From NCBI RefSeq assembly GCF_027460265.1, contig NZ_JAPZBC010000001.1, positions 6,016,001 through 6,080,000 of the forward strand: DNA of 64,000 nucleotides, in the 5' to 3' direction. Source of the DNA: Streptomyces sp. WMMC940 (GTDB lineage: Bacteria > Actinomycetota > Actinomycetes > Streptomycetales > Streptomycetaceae). The position numbers and the translations under genes were made by a program. The notes under the pieces were generated by a model. That model was not told the origin of the DNA. It saw nothing but the letters and a program-made list of their open reading frames with translations, and did no database searches. Below, piece by piece: positions 9,346-18,118 of the stretch (within the stretch, counting starts at the first letter, position 1; the number at the start of each line of letters is the position of its first letter).

Positions 9346-9495
9346 GTGACCGGCGGGAGAGAGTTCCTGGCTCCGGGACGCTCCGTGAGGGGGAGCGCAC
9401 CCGTGACAGTGGCGGGACCGCGCCGGATTCGCACCGGCTTCCTCTTCTGCCGCCGTAAATGGCCCCGGAAGTCCACCACGGTCCCCGAACGCCCG
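9346..9495 (-). promoter_or_regulatory. Cobalamin (B12) riboswitch
   Basis: On the minus strand the leader of cobD carries the cobalamin riboswitch core: GAAGCCGGTGCGAATCCGGC followed closely by the B12 box GCCACTG (9407-9413), and then AGCCAGGAACTC near 9362-9372, which corresponds to the conserved 3' part. It should repress cobD and the downstream cob genes when adenosylcobalamin is plentiful. Edges are approximate because the outer P1 stem was placed by eye. Confidence 0.9.
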
Positions 9496-9566
9496 TCAAC
9501 TCGCCCTTGACCTGCGACGGGACAGTGTGCCGAGGCCCACATGGGGCGGGTGCGGGCGCGCACACG

Positions 9567-9606
9567 ACAGGGGCCGGGCCCACCCGGAGGTGCGCCCGGC
9601 CCCTGT
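9567..9606 (-). terminator. Hairpin terminator after the pitH2 operon
   Basis: ACAGGGGCCGGGC (9567-9579) pairs perfectly with GCCCGGCCCCTGT (9594-9606) around a 14-base loop. It lies just after the small membrane gene ending at 9629 (minus strand) and separates that operon from the B12 riboswitch region. Confidence 0.75.
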
Positions 9607-9628
9607 GCGAGGAGGTGCCGTACGGCGG

Positions 9629-9850
9629 TCAGACCACGATCAGATAGATCCCGAAGGCCACCGCCGCCGCGCAGAGCGCGAAGCAGGTGTACGCACCCGT
9701 GCGGGCGAGGCCGGCGGAGCCTCCCTGCGCTGCCGCGGCCTCCTGCTTGGAGAGACCCGCGACGCCCAGGGTGAACAGGCCCACCAGGGCGACGGTCACG
9801 ACGAGGCTCACGCCGAAGACGGAGCCCAGAGCTGCCCAGTCGATCTTCAT
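9629..9850 (-). CDS. Small two-helix membrane protein next to pitH2
   Basis: The 73-residue protein (MKIDWAALGSVFGVSLVVTV start) has one hydrophobic helix at about residues 10-32 and a second at about 48-72, joined by an Ala/Gly-rich loop. It follows pitH2 by 12 bases on the same strand and shares its terminator, so it is co-transcribed. I do not know a function. The position suggests a role with the phosphate transporter, for example assembly or regulation. Confidence 0.85.
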   Translation of the reverse strand: MKIDWAALGSVFGVSLVVTVALVGLFTLGVAGLSKQEAAAAQGGSAGLARTGAYTCFALCAAAVAFGIYLIVV

Positions 9851-9862
9851 GCTGTTCTTTCC

Positions 9863-11119
<1,257 letters not shown>

Positions 11120-11175
11120 TTACCGGGTACCCAGGCAATCGTTCAGATGTCAGTGGCTCGGGCGAACGTAGGGTT

Positions 11176-11197
11176 GCCGGGTGAACGGAAGGTGAAC
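11176..11197 (-). promoter_or_regulatory. PHO box (PhoP operator) upstream of pitH2
   Basis: On the minus strand two 11-base direct repeat units stand head to tail: GTTCACCTTCC (11187-11197) and GTTCACCCGGC (11176-11186). Both match the Streptomyces PHO-box unit (consensus beginning GTTCA). The pair lies 56-78 bases upstream of the pitH2 start, a usual position for PhoP control. No convincing third unit is seen on either side. Confidence 0.8.
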
Positions 11198-11516
11198 TGG
11201 GGCGGGCTTCGGAGTGTCCGCAAGTGGGGTGAGGCTCCTCCGCTTGTGTCCGCGGCGGCGCCCCGGAAGTGCGCGGAGCCGGGTCGTACCGATCGGAATC
11301 AGCCAAATTTCGGGCCTCAGCCTCTCTCAGATGGTCGCACCATGGTCGCTGCGTGATCAGATTCCGTCGCCTGGATGAACACCAGAAGAGATTCCGGTCA
11401 CTCCGGACTTTCCGACGCCGCGCCCGTCGCCGCGCCCGGCCATCGGGGTGCGGCGACGGGCGCCCGGCACCGGCCCGCCGTCGCCCCCACCGGTCCGGGC
11501 TGACACGATCGGCCCT
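11198..11516 (+). other. Intergenic region between pitH2 and the aldolase gene (319 bp)
   Basis: This is the divergent region between pitH2 (minus) and the aldolase gene (plus). No conserved coding frame is seen. It contains GGAATC/GATTCC elements near 11294, 11360 and 11391 and a short ATGGTCGCACCATGGTCGC repeat near 11332. I cannot assign a function to these. Confidence 0.4.
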
Positions 11517-12218
11517 ATGACGGAACAGGGGCAGCCGGACGGACAGCCGGAGGGCGAGGAGCCGGAGGCGATAGCCCGGGCCTGGTCGGACCTCGTGGCC
11601 ACCGCACGCAGAACCGTCACGGACGGCCTGGTCGTGGGAACCTCGGGGAACGTCTCCGTACGCGTCCCCGGCCGCGCCGGGGACATCGTGCTGGTCACCC
11701 CCAGCGGGGTGCACTACGACCGGCTCACCCCGGCGGACGCCGTCGGTGTCCGCCTCGACGGCCGACAGGTCCTCGGGGAGCTCACGCCCACCAGCGAGCT
11801 CCCGATGCATCTCGCGATCCACCGCACCACCGACGCGGTGGCCGTCGTCCACACGCACGCCGTACACGCCACCGCCGTCTCCACCCTCGTCGACGAGCTG
11901 CCGCTGATCCACTACATGGCGGCGGCCCTCGGGGGCCCCGTCCGCGTCGCCCCCTACGCCCTGTACGGCACCGGCGAGCTGGCGGCGTACATGCTCCGCG
12001 CCCTGGAGGGCCGCACCGGCTGCCTGCTCCGCAACCACGGAACGGTCACCTACGGATCCTCGCTGGACCAGGCCTTCGACCGCACCGCCCAGCTGGAGTG
12101 GATGTGCCGCCTCTGGCTCACCGCCGGCTCCGTCCCCGGTCACACCCCCACCCTGCTCTCCGAGCCGCAGCTCCGGGACGTCGCCGAGAAGCTCCGCGAC
12201 TACGGCCAGTCCCGCTGA
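11517..12218 (+). CDS. Class II aldolase/adducin-family protein
   Basis: The 233-residue protein has the fuculose-phosphate-aldolase fold signatures: GTSGNVSVR near the N-terminus, PSGVHYDRL, the metal-ligand pair in VVHTHAVHA, and LLRNHGTVTYG with the third zinc-ligand histidine. Such enzymes cleave or epimerise sugar phosphates (FucA, RhaD, AraD, MtnB types), and the substrate cannot be settled here. ATG 11517 begins MTEQGQPDGQPEGE, an acidic tail before the domain; the open frame upstream lacks coding features. The gene stands 59 bases before a hydrolase gene and may share its transcript. Confidence 0.85.
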   Translation: MTEQGQPDGQPEGEEPEAIARAWSDLVATARRTVTDGLVVGTSGNVSVRVPGRAGDIVLVTPSGVHYDRLTPADAVGVRLDGRQVLGELTPTSELPMHLAIHRTTDAVAVVHTHAVHATAVSTLVDELPLIHYMAAALGGPVRVAPYALYGTGELAAYMLRALEGRTGCLLRNHGTVTYGSSLDQAFDRTAQLEWMCRLWLTAGSVPGHTPTLLSEPQLRDVAEKLRDYGQSR

Positions 12219-12277
12219 CGTCACTCCCGCCGCCCGGTCCACTGGCACCCCGGCACGGACCTCACCACACTGGAACG

Positions 12278-13405
12278 GTGCGCCCGGCAACAGCGACGGC
12301 AGCGGCCGTCACCACCCTCATCGGTCTCGGCGCGGCCGCGTTCGCCGCGGGCCGCTACGCCAGCGACGCCGCGCTGAAGGCCCCCACGGGACGGCCCCTG
12401 CCCGGTGAAGGACGGCTCACCGTGCACGCCACCGGGCCGGGCCGGATCACCCTCACCCGCAGCCTCGTCTCCCTGCGCCCCGGCACGTACGGGCTCTGCG
12501 GGCACGACGTGCACGCCCTCGCGGGCCCCGTCCTGGACCAGGTGCCGCACGCGGCGGACACGGTCGTCCGCCGGCTGGAGCGGGTCGAGCGCGGCAGCCT
12601 CGACCCCGGCACCAAGGTGCGGCTCACCCCCCAGCTGCACGTCGGCGACCCGGACAGCGCGCTCGGCATCGACCACGAGGACGTGGACATCCCCGGCGAA
12701 CTCGGGTCCCTGCCCGGCTGGTTCGTCCCCGGACCGCGCTCGACCTGGGTCATCGTGGTGCACGGCCTCGGCACCACGCGCGAACTCACGATGAACCTCA
12801 TGCCGTTCCTCACCGAGCAGCGCCTGCCGGTACTGGCGCCCGCCTACCGCGGCGACCCCGGCGCTCCCGCGTCCCCCGACGGCCTCGGGCACCTCGGCGA
12901 CTCCGAATGGCGCGACCTCGACGCGGCCGTGCGCTTCGCGGTCCGCGGCGGCGCCGACCGGGTCATCCTGCACGGCTGGTCCACCGGCGCGTCCATGGCC
13001 CTGCACGCCGCCGCCAACTCCGCGCTTCGCGAGCGGATCGCCGGACTCGTCCTGGACTCCCCGGTCCTGGACTGGGAGACCACGCTTCGGTCCCTCGCCG
13101 CGGCCCGCCGCATGCCGACCGCCCTGCTGCCGCTCGCGGTACGCGCGGCACAGGGGCGCACGGGACTCCACGGCGACCGGCTGAGGGCGGCCGCCGACCC
13201 GGACGCACTGCGCGTACCCACCCTGATCTTCCACGGCCCTGACGACACCATCGCCCCGTGGGGCCCGTCCCGGGAACTGGCGGCCCGACGGCCCGATCTG
13301 GTCAGTCTGCAGACCGTGGCGCACGCCCCGCACGCGGCCATGTGGAACGCCGACCCGGCCCGCTACGAGGAAGCCCTCCGGCGCTTCCTCACCCCGCTGA
13401 TCTAG
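12278..13405 (+). CDS. Membrane-anchored alpha/beta hydrolase
   Basis: The 375-residue protein starts at GTG 12278 with a hydrophobic anchor or signal (TTLIGLGAAAFAAGRYA). The catalytic domain has VIVVHGLGTTRE (oxyanion region), the nucleophile elbow LHGWSTGASMA with Ser, a late Asp in FHGPDDTIAP and a His in VAHAPHAAMWN. This is the complete triad of an esterase/lipase-like alpha/beta hydrolase. The substrate is unknown. It is probably exported or membrane-tethered, and it follows the aldolase gene on the same strand. Confidence 0.82.
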   Translation: MRPATATAAAVTTLIGLGAAAFAAGRYASDAALKAPTGRPLPGEGRLTVHATGPGRITLTRSLVSLRPGTYGLCGHDVHALAGPVLDQVPHAADTVVRRLERVERGSLDPGTKVRLTPQLHVGDPDSALGIDHEDVDIPGELGSLPGWFVPGPRSTWVIVVHGLGTTRELTMNLMPFLTEQRLPVLAPAYRGDPGAPASPDGLGHLGDSEWRDLDAAVRFAVRGGADRVILHGWSTGASMALHAAANSALRERIAGLVLDSPVLDWETTLRSLAAARRMPTALLPLAVRAAQGRTGLHGDRLRAAADPDALRVPTLIFHGPDDTIAPWGPSRELAARRPDLVSLQTVAHAPHAAMWNADPARYEEALRRFLTPLI

Positions 13406-13542
13406 TGCTGTGACCGGCCGGCCCCGTCCGGGACCCGCGGGGGGCCCGCGACCGCCGCTCGACAGGCCCCCTGACGCCCCCTCGGCACGTGTTCCCCCCT
13501 TCCGATTGGGCTTTCGGGCCGACAGCGGGGAGACTGCTCCCC

Positions 13543-14925
13543 GTGACGTCCCGTAACCTGCGCGACTCCAGGCTCCGTCTTGTCCGCCCACGGCCCACCA
13601 CCACGGCCCGCCGCGCCGTGACGAACAGGCGCACGCGACCCGCTCCGCGCCCGCCCGAGGGCACGCCGCCGACCGCGGAGCTGGCCGGCCAGGCACGCGG
13701 GGTCCTCTCCGACGCGGTGCGCATCGCCCGCTGGGCGGCAGCCCACCACGCCGAGGGCAGCGCCGCCGAGCGGGAACGGGCCGCCGCGGACCTGCGGCTG
13801 ACACCGGGACAGGTCCACGCGGGCTGGGACCGCGCCCGGCTCGCCGGGCTCGTGGAACTGCACGGCGGCACGGCACGCCCCGGCTGGCGGCTGAACGCCT
13901 GGGACCGCGACGACACCGCCGTCCTGCGCGGCTGGGTCGCCCTGTTCGACGCCTGGCCCCTCGTCCACCCCGCCCCCGACGACACGGCGCCCGCCGCCGT
14001 CGCCGAGGTGGTGGAGGCCGTCCCCCAGGTCCTCTCCCTCCTCCAGCTCTCCGCCGGGCCCGTGCTCCTGCCGGCCCTGCTCGACCTGCTCCAGCAGCGG
14101 GTGGCGGAACTGCGCGAGGAGCGCTGCGAGGTGCCCTACGGGCCCGATCCCGAGCCCGCCCCCGCCGCCGCGGCGGCCCCGGCCCTCGCCGAACCGCCGG
14201 AGGCCGTTCTCCCCGCACTGCTCGACTGGGCCCTGGAGGGCCTGGCGGCCGTCGGCGCACTGACCCTCGGCGACGGCCACGCCACCCTCACCCCGCTCGG
14301 CAACTGGGCGGTGTGGGTCAAGCTCGAGCAGATCTGCGTCGCCGCGCAGAGCCCGGCGGGCCACATCGAGCAGTCCGCCGAGGAGATGCTCCGGGGCTGC
14401 GCCCGCCTCAGCCCCGGGCCCGCCCGCGCCGAGTACCGGGCCTGGCTCGCCGCCCGTACCGTCTCCAGCGCGGTCACCGAACTCGTCGCCGCCGCCCGTG
14501 GCGAGGACGCCCTGTTGCGCGGACTGGCGTTCGAAGCCCTGCGCGTCGTCGGTGCGGCCGCCGAGGCCGATGTCCGAGCCGCGGCCGAGGAGCCCTCACT
14601 GCGCCCGTACGCCCTGCTGTGGCTCGCCGAGTACGAGGGCGGCGACCCCGAGGACGCCGCCGAGGTGCTCACGCGCGAGGAGGCGACCTGGCTCTGGGTG
14701 GACACCGCCGCCGCTGTCGCGGACCACGGCGAGAGCGCCCTGCTGGTACGCCATCTGGACTCGGCGGTGCAGGGCACCGTCCCCGCCCTGCTCGACGAGA
14801 TCCGGGCCGTGGGCCATCCGCGCACCGTGCAGGTCCTGGTCGCCCTCGCGGCCGCGCACCCGGACCCGGCCCTGGCGAAGGCCGTGCGGCGGGCGGCCTT
14901 CCAGGTGCACACCGGGGGCGCCTGA
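13543..14925 (+). CDS. Conserved actinobacterial protein of unknown function
   Basis: I do not recognise a named family. The 460-residue product is very rich in Ala, Leu, Glu and Arg and appears almost wholly helical. Residues about 45-130 resemble a winged-helix unit (AAADLRLTPGQVHAGWDRAR, then GLVELHG). The C-terminal half has short repeating helices such as LLRGLAFEALRVVG and ALLWLAEYEGGDPEDAAEVL that recall HEAT-like repeats. GTG 13543 is chosen because GGGGAG lies eight bases upstream. There is no signal peptide or membrane segment, so it should be cytoplasmic. Confidence 0.7.
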   Translation: MTSRNLRDSRLRLVRPRPTTTARRAVTNRRTRPAPRPPEGTPPTAELAGQARGVLSDAVRIARWAAAHHAEGSAAERERAAADLRLTPGQVHAGWDRARLAGLVELHGGTARPGWRLNAWDRDDTAVLRGWVALFDAWPLVHPAPDDTAPAAVAEVVEAVPQVLSLLQLSAGPVLLPALLDLLQQRVAELREERCEVPYGPDPEPAPAAAAAPALAEPPEAVLPALLDWALEGLAAVGALTLGDGHATLTPLGNWAVWVKLEQICVAAQSPAGHIEQSAEEMLRGCARLSPGPARAEYRAWLAARTVSSAVTELVAAARGEDALLRGLAFEALRVVGAAAEADVRAAAEEPSLRPYALLWLAEYEGGDPEDAAEVLTREEATWLWVDTAAAVADHGESALLVRHLDSAVQGTVPALLDEIRAVGHPRTVQVLVALAAAHPDPALAKAVRRAAFQVHTGGA

Positions 14926-14946
14926 CCTGGCGGGACCGGGGCGCAC

Positions 14947-14969
14947 CCCCGGGGCGCGGCACCCCGGGG
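14947..14969 (+). terminator. Hairpin after the gene ending at 14925
   Basis: Two copies of CCCCGGGG (14947-14954 and 14962-14969) can pair around a 7-base loop, 22 bases after the stop codon. It lacks a T-run, as is common in Streptomyces. The arms are themselves palindromic, so other pairings are possible. Confidence 0.45.
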
Positions 14970-15300
14970 ACGGACGCGGCCCGCGGCGGGCCTCAGCACC
15001 TCCCGGCCCCGGCCGGTAGGTGCCGAAGCTCCGGACGCTGCCCTCCGGATCACGGGCCATTGGTTCTGGATGTGGTGGGACCGTACTCGTGCGCCACGAC
15101 GCACGCCGGGGCGAACGGCACGCCGATCGCCCCGAACCGGGTGCGCCGTCCGTCCCGGCGTTCACCACGGGGGCCGTCCCGCCCGTTCCGACAACGGCGG
15201 CCCGCCCGTCCCGCCCCGGTCGGGCACTCGCCGCCGCGCCCGCCCCGGGTGCCCCCGGAGCCGTGGCGGGCGCCACGGAAATCCGGTTGCCCGGTCCCGG

Positions 15301-15306
15301 TAGACT
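15301..15306 (+). promoter_or_regulatory. Candidate -10 box before the ABC-F leader
   Basis: TAGACT matches the Streptomyces vegetative -10 (TAnnnT) and lies seven bases before the ATG of a 10-codon ORF at 15314, which would make that ORF leaderless or nearly so. The -35 region at the usual distance (GAAATC) is poor, so the promoter class is uncertain. Confidence 0.45.
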
Positions 15307-15313
15307 GGCCCGC

Positions 15314-15346
15314 ATGGCAATTCTCCTCATGGATCAGACGGCGTAG
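15314..15346 (+). CDS. Ten-residue leader ORF (MAILLMDQTA) upstream of the ABC-F gene
   Basis: ATG 15314 opens a complete frame, MAILLMDQTA, ending TAG 15346, 54 bases before the ABC-F start. It stands directly after a -10 box and so would be translated from the very 5' end of the mRNA. Many ABC-F genes are governed by ribosome stalling or attenuation at a short upstream ORF, so this is a candidate regulatory peptide. No strong hairpin was found between it and the ABC-F gene, so the mechanism is not evident. Confidence 0.5.
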   Translation: MAILLMDQTA

Positions 15347-15400
15347 AAGCCTTCGCGCGCCCGTCGTCCTTCCGCCGTCCATCCGTCCTGGAGTCTTCCC

Positions 15401-16999
15401 GTGATCACCGCTTCCGGCGTCGAGCTGCGCGCCGGCGCCCGCGTCCTCATCGAGTCCGCCACCTTCCGCATCGCCAAGGGCGACCGCATCGGCCTGGTCG
15501 GCCGCAACGGGGCGGGCAAGACGACCCTCACCAAGTGCCTCGCCGGCGAGGGAATCCCCGCCGCAGGCCAGATCGCCCGTTCGGGCCAGGTCGGCTATCT
15601 GCCCCAGGACCCGCGCACCGGCGACCTGGAGGTGTTCGCCCGGGACCGCATCCTCTCCGCCCGCGGCCTCGACGTCCTGATCCGAAAGATGCGCGAGAAC
15701 GAGCACCGCATCGCCACGGGCAAGGGCACCACCCGCGAGAAGGCGCTCAAGCAGTACGAGCGCCAGGAGACCGAGTTCCTGACCAAGGGGGGGTACGCCG
15801 CCGAGTCCGAGGCCGCCACCATCGCCGCCGCGCTCAACCTGCCCGACCGGGTCCTCGGCCAACCGCTGCACACCCTCTCCGGCGGCCAGCGCCGCCGCGT
15901 CGAGCTCGCCCGGATCCTGTTCTCGGACGCCGACACGCTCCTGCTCGACGAGCCGACGAACCACCTCGACGCCGACTCGGTCGTGTGGCTGCGCGAGTAC
16001 CTGAAGACCTACCGCGGCGGCTTCGTGGTCATCTCCCACGACGTCGACCTCGTGGAGACCGTCGTCAACAAGGTCTTCTACCTGGACGCCAACCGCTCCT
16101 CGATCGACATCTACAACATGGGCTGGAGGCTCTACCAGCAGCAGCGCGAGGCCGACGAGAAGCGCCGCAAGCGGGAGCGCCAGAACGCGGAGAAGAAGGC
16201 AGCCGCGCTCAACGCCCAGGCCGACAAGATGCGCGCCAAGGCCACCAAGACCGTCGCCGCGCAGAACATGGCCCGCCGCGCCGAGCGGCTGCTGGCCGGA
16301 CTGGAGGACGTGCGCCTCTCCGACAAGGTCGCGAAGCTGCGCTTCCCCGAACCGGCGCCCTGCGGGAAGACCCCGCTGACGGCCGAGGGGCTGTCCAAGT
16401 CCTATGGCTCGCTGGAGATCTTCACCGATGTCGATCTGGCCATCGACAAGGGCTCCCGCGTGGTGGTCCTCGGCCTCAACGGCGCCGGCAAGACCACTCT
16501 GCTGCGGCTGCTCGGCGGCGTGGAGAAGCCCGACACCGGCGAAGTCCTGGAGGGCCACGGGCTGAAGCTGGGCTACTACGCCCAGGAGCACGAGACGCTC
16601 GACCCGGACCGCACGGTCCTGGAGAACATGCGCTCGGCCGCCCCCGATCTGGACCTCGTGGAGGTCCGCAAGGTGCTGGGATCCTTCCTGTTCTCCGGCG
16701 ACGACGTCGACAAGCCGGCCGGGGTGCTCTCCGGCGGGGAGAAGACACGGCTGGCGCTGGCCACGCTGGTGGTCTCCTCGGCGAACGTCCTGCTGCTCGA
16801 CGAGCCGACGAACAACCTCGACCCGGCCAGCCGCGAGGAGATCCTCGGGGCCCTGCGCACGTACAAGGGCGCCGTCGTCCTGGTGACCCACGACGAGGGC
16901 GCCGTCGAGGCCCTGCAGCCGGAGCGGATCATCCTGCTGCCGGACGGGGTCGAGGACCTGTGGGGCGCGGACTACGCGGATCTCGTCGCCCTGGCCTGA
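15401..16999 (+). CDS. ABC-F family ATPase (ribosome-associated)
   Basis: The 532-residue protein has two ATP-binding cassettes in one chain and no membrane segments. The first has Walker A GRNGAGKTT near residue 38 and signature LSGGQRRR. The second has GLNGAGKTT and LSGGEKTR. Between them is a lysine/arginine-rich helical linker (from about residue 245 to 310), the P-site tRNA interaction motif of ABC-F proteins. These act on translating ribosomes, either in housekeeping or in resistance to antibiotics. GTG 15401 is preceded by CTGGAG. Lack of a long specialised linker loop argues for a housekeeping (EttA/Uup-like) role. Confidence 0.9.
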   Translation: MITASGVELRAGARVLIESATFRIAKGDRIGLVGRNGAGKTTLTKCLAGEGIPAAGQIARSGQVGYLPQDPRTGDLEVFARDRILSARGLDVLIRKMRENEHRIATGKGTTREKALKQYERQETEFLTKGGYAAESEAATIAAALNLPDRVLGQPLHTLSGGQRRRVELARILFSDADTLLLDEPTNHLDADSVVWLREYLKTYRGGFVVISHDVDLVETVVNKVFYLDANRSSIDIYNMGWRLYQQQREADEKRRKRERQNAEKKAAALNAQADKMRAKATKTVAAQNMARRAERLLAGLEDVRLSDKVAKLRFPEPAPCGKTPLTAEGLSKSYGSLEIFTDVDLAIDKGSRVVVLGLNGAGKTTLLRLLGGVEKPDTGEVLEGHGLKLGYYAQEHETLDPDRTVLENMRSAAPDLDLVEVRKVLGSFLFSGDDVDKPAGVLSGGEKTRLALATLVVSSANVLLLDEPTNNLDPASREEILGALRTYKGAVVLVTHDEGAVEALQPERIILLPDGVEDLWGADYADLVALA

Positions 17000-17012
17000 G
17001 CCCGGACCGTCA

Positions 17013-17044
17013 CCCGTGTCCGGCGGCCGGCCGCCGGACACGGG
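17013..17044 (+). terminator. 32-bp perfect palindrome after the ABC-F gene
   Basis: CCCGTGTCCGGCGGCC is followed directly by its exact reverse complement. It starts 13 bases after the ABC-F stop and should fold into a very stable hairpin with a small central loop in RNA, serving as a terminator. Confidence 0.75.
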
Positions 17045-17420
17045 GCCGTACGCCCGGTCGTCCCACGGCACCAGCGTGACGATGACCGCCATGGAGCCGG
17101 TGAAGCCGTCGCCGTCCCCCCCAGGCCCTCGGTCCGGCTGTCACCCGGCGCTACGGGTTCGGGTCCCGGGAACGCCCGTCGAGAAGCCCGGTCGGAGCCA
17201 GGCCCGTGAAGCCGGGCCCACGGGGCCGAGCATGTGATCGGGCCCGTGCGGCAGAGCCGCGGGGCCGGGTCCGTGAAGCCGGGTCCGAGGGACCCGGTCG
17301 CTTCCGGTCCGCGGAGCCCGTCCCGTGCGGCCGTGGGATCGCGCCGGTGCCGGCCCCACGGGGGCGGTGGCACGGTCCCGGGAGCCGGTCGGGGCCCCGA
17401 CCGGGTATTCCGTCCGGAAA

Positions 17421-17472
17421 GATCCAACCGGACTGATCCACTCCGTATAGATCATTCGGCTCACGCGTGATC
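17421..17472 (+). promoter_or_regulatory. Cluster of four GATC sites upstream of gbn
   Basis: GATC occurs at 17421, 17435, 17450 and 17469, with spacings of 14, 15 and 19 bases, and once more at 17716. At this base composition a GATC is expected about once in 400 bases. The Gbn protein of S. coelicolor is reported to recognise GATC-containing sites, so this may be an autoregulatory or nucleoid-loading site. The function is inferred. Confidence 0.45.
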
Positions 17473-17610
17473 CTTCATCTGAGTGAGTGCGTCTCGTACC
17501 GCGGCGTGGCGGTCGGCCGAAACGGTCCGCCACCCGGGTGGCCCAACGGTGCCGGCGGGGATGCCCCTGACCTGGAATTTCAGCCTCCGGAGCATTGGAG
17601 GGGCCGGGGG

Positions 17611-17643
17611 AGCGCCGCCGGAATGTCGCATTCCGGCAGCGCT
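17611..17643 (+). promoter_or_regulatory. Strong hairpin in the gbn upstream region
   Basis: AGCGCCGCCGGAATG (17611-17625) pairs with CATTCCGGCAGCGCT (17629-17643) around a TCG loop with a single C-A mismatch. It lies 115 bases before the gbn start. It may be the terminator of an unseen transcript or a leader structure of gbn. Confidence 0.45.
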
Positions 17644-17757
17644 CCGGTGCGTACCCCGGTCGAAGCTCGTCGTACGGACCTTGTCGAATGGGTGGCCATG
17701 AAGCCCGGTAGGGGTGATCATGAGAGTCCAGAGCGCACTTCCCATGAGGAGGCACGG

Positions 17758-17979
17758 GTGGCCGAGACTCTGAAGAAGGGCAGCCGGGTGACCGGCGCCG
17801 CGCGCGACAAGCTCGCGGCAGACCTGAAGAAGAAGTACGACTCCGGTGCGAGCATCCGGGCGTTGGCCGAGGAGACCGGCCGCTCGTATGGATTCGTCCA
17901 CCGGATGCTCAGCGAGTCCGGAGTCACGCTGCGTGGACGCGGCGGGGCGACGCGAGGCAAGAAGGCGGCTTCGACCTGA
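17758..17979 (+). CDS. gbn: Small helix-turn-helix nucleoid protein (Gbn-like)
   Basis: The 73-residue protein begins VAETLKKGSRVTGAARD. It has a basic N-terminal part, one helix-turn-helix (GASIRALAEETGRSYGFVHR) at about residues 28-47, and a basic, Gly/Arg-rich tail ending RGKKAAST. GTG 17758 has a strong GAGGAGG ribosome site. Size, sequence pattern and position between an ABC-F gene and an enoyl-CoA hydratase fit SCO1839, described as the GATC-binding nucleoid-associated protein Gbn, which affects development. The identity rests on memory of that locus. The gene has its own hairpin terminator. Confidence 0.8.
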   Translation: MAETLKKGSRVTGAARDKLAADLKKKYDSGASIRALAEETGRSYGFVHRMLSESGVTLRGRGGATRGKKAAST

Positions 17980-18028
17980 CGCCCGAGTCCCCGAGCGTCG
18001 TCTGAGGCCTGCCGGTCTCCGGTGTCGG

Positions 18029-18060
18029 CCACCCGGCCGACCCCGCGGTCGGCCGGGTGG
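18029..18060 (+). terminator. Terminator of gbn
   Basis: CCACCCGGCCGACC (18029-18042) pairs perfectly with GGTCGGCCGGGTGG (18047-18060) around a CCGC loop, followed by TTACT. It lies 50 bases after the gbn stop and 58 bases before the next start. Confidence 0.82.
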
Positions 18061-18118
18061 TTACTGTGCAGTCACTTGATGTTCGCTGCACTGACCGCAC
18101 CGGAACCGGAGGCGCCCC

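Larger units (their letters stand above)
17045..17757 (+). other. Long non-coding region upstream of gbn (713 bp)
   Basis: The first 350 bases are degenerate CCGGG/GTGAAGCCGG repeats with no conserved frame. A cluster of four GATC sites follows at 17421-17472, then about 130 bases of mixed sequence, a 15-bp hairpin at 17611-17643, a further GATC at 17716, and the gbn ribosome site. Short frames on both strands here lack a start with a ribosome site or coding bias that I could trust. Confidence 0.45.

Noticed and set aside
6848..9583. 911-codon minus-strand frame running through cobD and antisense to the transposase, ending TAA on the cobQ ATG
   Set aside because: It shadows the transposase and cobD in another frame and has no domain. 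The TAATG overlap with cobQ is curious but is most simply chance.
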